27,061 bases of DNA from an uncultured Patescibacteria group bacterium. Lineage in GTDB: Bacteria; Patescibacteriota; Microgenomatia; UBA1406; GWC2-37-13. Position 1 is the first letter of the stretch, and the number at the start of each line of letters is the position of its first letter. Shown here piece by piece: positions 24,363 through 27,061 of this stretch. The DNA lies in NCBI GenBank assembly GCA_938010745.1, contig CALLVF010000007.1, positions 1 to 27,061 on the forward strand, in the 5' to 3' direction. The notes under the pieces are model-generated. The model ran no database searches and was not told the DNA's origin. It saw nothing but the letters and a program-made list of their open reading frames with translations. Both the position numbers and the translations under genes were made by a program.

Positions 24363-24452
24363 TGGCGGAGGAGGTGGGATTCGAACCCACGCGAGCCTTG
24401 CGGCTCAAGGGTTTAGCAAACCCTCGCAATGGACCAGCTATGCGACTCCTCC
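24363..24452 (-). tRNA. trnS: tRNA-Ser (anticodon GCT)
   Basis: Minus strand. Acceptor GGAGGAG/CTCCTCC perfect, anticodon loop TTGCTAA (anticodon GCT) closed by AGGGT/ACCCT, long variable arm GAGCC-GCAA-GGCTC as expected for serine, T arm GTGGG-TTCGAAT-CCCAC, discriminator G. The 3' end is followed directly by CCA in the genome, unlike the Trp and Arg tRNAs in this window. Confidence 0.96.
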
Positions 24453-24489
24453 ATAATTATCGGTTTAGTCTCAAAATCAAATTGCTAAA

Positions 24490-24546
24490 TCGAAGAATTA
24501 GCTTAGTACTTCGGAATCCCGAATTTGTAGTCCGACATGGCCGGAC
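24490..24546. other. G+C-richer segment with three small hairpins
   Basis: Three foldbacks follow one another: CGAAG/CTTCG, TCGG-AATC-CCGA (24511-24522) and GTCCG-ACATGGC-CGGAC (24530-24546). The segment is richer in G+C than its surroundings and lies just beyond the 5' end of tRNA-Ser. It could be a structured RNA, a repeat element or debris; no function can be assigned. Confidence 0.4.
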
Positions 24547-24724
24547 AAATACATCTTGAAAAAACCGCCACGATAAACCATCTATGCCAACTCCTAATTT
24601 TTCTTAATTTTATATTATTTTACCTTAAATCGCTATAAAATAAAACCACCAAAAAAGATAAATGTTTTATTTTCCCACCTATTTTTTTGGAAAAATATTA
24701 AATTTACACTTTCAAAAACAATTC

Positions 24725-24755
24725 TTGATTTTTTTTATATTTTTTTTTATATAAT
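24725..24755 (+). promoter_or_regulatory. Promoter of the Nudix-domain gene
   Basis: TATAAT at 24750-24755, with TTGATT (24725-24730) at a rather long 19-nt spacing. The predicted start near 24762 leaves about 8 nt before the ATG at 24770. Confidence 0.5.
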
Positions 24756-24769
24756 ATTAGCCTAAAAAT

Positions 24770-26797
24770 ATGGAAAAAGAAAGAAATCCAGAAACACCAC
24801 AACAGAAAGTTGTTCGGTCTTTGGTTGTCTCATTAGCAAAACCTGATGAAATTTACAATGCCTTTCTACAGAGTAAAGATCACAATCCAACTGTTTTAAG
24901 ATTTTACATTGCTCAAAAAGGTAATGAAGGGAATAGAAGATACACTTTATTTAGCGGCAAAATTAATCCAGATGAAAATTTCTCAGAGGCAATCGAGCGG
25001 AAAATAGATGAGGAATTAGGAGTAAAATTTTTAGGCATTCCTTGGCAAACTATCATCGGTCAATGGCATTATTTATCACCTTCAGGAAAAAGGGAAGTTT
25101 TTTTAACTTATAATCCAATTTATCCACAAAATACAATTTCACTAGGTGACCCAAAAATTATCAGCGCAGAAGTTTTGGATTATGATAAGTTGCAAGAGTT
25201 AATTGAAAAAGGTCAACTAGGGGAAATACCGTTAGAAGGACACTTAGCTATGAATACTCAAGATGAAATTTTCATCTCACAAGAGGAAGCGATAAAAAGA
25301 AATCAGTCAATGATAAAACTTTTATCATGGATGAGCCATATTGAAGTTTATCTTCAAAAAAGATTTGAGCAAATAATCTTAAGAAATAATAATCCTATTT
25401 CTTTTAAGGAATTTAGAGGTGAATATGAAAAAATATTGGCCCAATTTATGACTAATGGAATAAAAGTGGCAATTAAAGAAAAAATTTCTAAAGAAAATGA
25501 AAAACGGGATTCCTTGATTGAAGCCTTAGATAGTGGCTATTTAGGAAAAGATATTCTTTATTTTTTGCCTGATATTGCCGAACATGGAATAGATTGGCCA
25601 GGATTAGAAAAAACAACTGAGGGAGTAAAAAAATTTATTGGTTTTTTAAAAGATGTTTTTGTTAATTTTTTACAAGAAAGAGGAGTAACTGAAGAAGAGT
25701 ATAGAAATCTTATGACAGATCCTCAAAAAACTTTAGAAGAAAAGCTAGCTTTAATTAATTCTCTCAATATTTTTTTTAGAGAAAAATTAAAAGAAATATT
25801 TAGTGTAAATGATAATCAATTAAATACGACTAATATCTTTATCCAAAATTTCCTTCGTGATCTTTCCAATGAAATGAAAGTAGCAGATCCCAATCTAACT
25901 GCCGGTCTATATCAAGACTTTACATTAACAAATGAAGTTGCCAACGCCAATTTTGGCTATTTATTAAGTCTATTTTTAGGTTATGATACCAAAATAAACA
26001 ATGAAGAAGCTGAGAGGCTAATTCGTTTTGAAGCTGGTCGGCAATTACTTTTGCTATTTAAAGCCATGGCTGGGATAAAATATTATCTAAATGAATTAGA
26101 TAATGTAAATAATGGAAAGTTACAAAATGCTGTTAATAATTTTTTTGGACCAATAGTTGGAGAAGAAATCGTTACTTTGGATAAACATACTAAAATGAGA
26201 ATAAGAATAAGGCAAAGAAACGGTAAAAAATTTATTGTTGATGAAAAACCAACTAAATCTTTTACCTCCTTTTTGCGAAAAAGCTTAGAAGAAGAATTCA
26301 ATAAAATCTGTGATTTTTACTCTTTAAGTATAGTCTTTTTGGACGGCATAAGTGGTCAAGAAGAAGTAGAATTATTTATAAATCAATTTAACGAATTTCT
26401 CAAAAACCAGTTTCCCGATTCAGAAACAGTAATAAAAGATATGCGCACCTACGCCAGTGAAGATTACTTTTCACAAAAAAATAAAGAACAAAAAATCTCT
26501 GGTAAAAGATCAGGATCTGAAAGCAGCAGAATGGTAAGAACCAAATTGCTTCTTTCATTAAAAACAGGAAATACTGAAGAATTATTGGAGTTAACTATCT
26601 ATCCGTTTTTTTCAATTAAAGATAACTTTTATTGGGGTTGGTTGGAAAAAATTGCAGATGACAGAAACTATCTCGTTAGACGACTTGTAGCTGGAAAAAA
26701 AGGCATTCCTTCCCTTTATGATTTGCTTTTTCCTCCTAAATTATATCCCGATCATTATCTTCATAAGTTAAACTCCGATTATCATAATCACTATTAA
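24770..26797 (+). CDS. Nudix-domain protein with helical middle and possible RelA/SpoT-like C-terminus
   Basis: 675 residues. The N-terminal ~165 residues form a Nudix domain: the box G-x5-E-x7-R-x-I-x-E-E-x-G-V is present at 63-85 (G63, E69, R77, E81, E82, G84), with Lys where the usual REU Glu stands. Nudix enzymes hydrolyse nucleoside diphosphates linked to other groups. A long helical region follows (about 170-460). The C-terminal ~200 residues recall a (p)ppGpp synthetase: KPTKSFTSFLRKS (493-505) resembles the substrate-binding Arg/Lys-Ser-Lys block, NKICDFYSLSIVFLD (511-525) the YD..aiRiiv strand, and ELLELTIYPF (604-613) the VEIQIRT strand. Key catalytic residues are not all matched, so this last part is tentative. 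Soluble, single-gene unit. Confidence 0.72.
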   Translation: MEKERNPETPQQKVVRSLVVSLAKPDEIYNAFLQSKDHNPTVLRFYIAQKGNEGNRRYTLFSGKINPDENFSEAIERKIDEELGVKFLGIPWQTIIGQWHYLSPSGKREVFLTYNPIYPQNTISLGDPKIISAEVLDYDKLQELIEKGQLGEIPLEGHLAMNTQDEIFISQEEAIKRNQSMIKLLSWMSHIEVYLQKRFEQIILRNNNPISFKEFRGEYEKILAQFMTNGIKVAIKEKISKENEKRDSLIEALDSGYLGKDILYFLPDIAEHGIDWPGLEKTTEGVKKFIGFLKDVFVNFLQERGVTEEEYRNLMTDPQKTLEEKLALINSLNIFFREKLKEIFSVNDNQLNTTNIFIQNFLRDLSNEMKVADPNLTAGLYQDFTLTNEVANANFGYLLSLFLGYDTKINNEEAERLIRFEAGRQLLLLFKAMAGIKYYLNELDNVNNGKLQNAVNNFFGPIVGEEIVTLDKHTKMRIRIRQRNGKKFIVDEKPTKSFTSFLRKSLEEEFNKICDFYSLSIVFLDGISGQEEVELFINQFNEFLKNQFPDSETVIKDMRTYASEDYFSQKNKEQKISGKRSGSESSRMVRTKLLLSLKTGNTEELLELTIYPFFSIKDNFYWGWLEKIADDRNYLVRRLVAGKKGIPSLYDLLFPPKLYPDHYLHKLNSDYHNHY

Positions 26798-27061
26798 AAA
26801 ATTCTTTTGACTTTAAAAATTTTAATAATTTTTCCGTTAATAAACTTTTTATATTAAAAAATAAAACCTTATAGACAAAATAGACAAAGACTAAAGTTAT
26901 CAAAATAACACTATATTTTGAGAGCTAAATTTGGCATTGATAACTTTTTAATTTTTCCTTAACTAAGCAATCTATAATAATAGTTTAAAGAAAAATGCAA
27001 GTATTTTAAAAATTAGTTTTCTAATAACAATTTAATTCTTCAAATTAAACATAATAATCAT
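26798..27061. other. Gene-free A/T-rich right edge
   Basis: 264 bases with no reading frame of note. A TATAAT at 26973-26978 could belong to a promoter but no -35 or downstream gene is visible inside the window. The word atagacaaa occurs twice near 26873-26890. Confidence 0.45.

Noticed and set aside
24374..24559. 61-residue frame on the plus strand starting MGFEPTRALRLKG
   Set aside because: It is antisense to tRNA-Ser; this peptide style is a well-known false call over tRNA genes.

Overview
The window is about 30% G+C by eye. It has short intergenic gaps rich in A/T runs, very few Shine-Dalgarno sequences, several unusually long proteins of unknown function and a stripped-down set of central-carbon genes. 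Together these suggest a Candidate Phyla Radiation (Patescibacteria) bacterium, possibly Microgenomates-like. This placement is inferred from gene content and style; no rRNA is present to test it.

Layout. 1-1000: a membrane protein with two zinc ribbons. 997-1866 (minus): a GalT-type nucleotidyltransferase. 2298-6794: a glycosyltransferase run (GT4, GT2, then two tandem GT4 paralogues with overlapping ends). 6953-7234: a small unknown gene between two copies of an A/T-rich repeat. 7424-9065 (minus): a small hydrophobic protein and a membrane-anchored GH18-like protein. 9272-11299 (minus): an eno-gpmA pair (lower glycolysis). 11393-11965: a glutaredoxin-like protein with a long Pro/Gln/Ser/Thr tail. 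12048-12421 (minus): a tRNA remnant, tRNA-Trp(CCA) and tRNA-Arg(GCG). 12792-15479: an 895-residue metallo-beta-lactamase/beta-CASP protein with a large N-terminal extension. 15614-15679: a decayed copy of the tRNA-Arg. 16180-17961 (minus): a long protein with a methyltransferase-like C-terminus. 18077-19012: a phosphoribosyltransferase whose reading frame breaks at a slippery T tract, then a small HExxH metallopeptidase. 19194-20354: an LCP-family protein. 20694-23185: rpe-tkt (non-oxidative pentose phosphate). 23186-24362: a decayed gene on the minus strand. 24363-24452 (minus): tRNA-Ser(GCT). 24770-26797: a Nudix-domain protein with a C-terminal region resembling RelA/SpoT synthetase.

How it fits together. 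galT, the four glycosyltransferases and the LCP protein point to synthesis of surface glycan and its attachment to the envelope. eno, gpmA, rpe and tkt supply lower glycolysis and pentose interconversion. Several first-in-transcript genes have a good -10 box (often TGn-extended) so close to the ATG that the mRNA would be leaderless or nearly so, whereas gpmA, an internal gene, has a clear Shine-Dalgarno.

No CRISPR array, insertion sequence, prophage or defence island was seen. The most interesting items are the slippery-site frameshift at 18496, the tRNA-Arg(GCG) with its decayed relative, the oversized beta-CASP protein, the Nudix/RelA-like fusion, and the dispersed intergenic repeat family.
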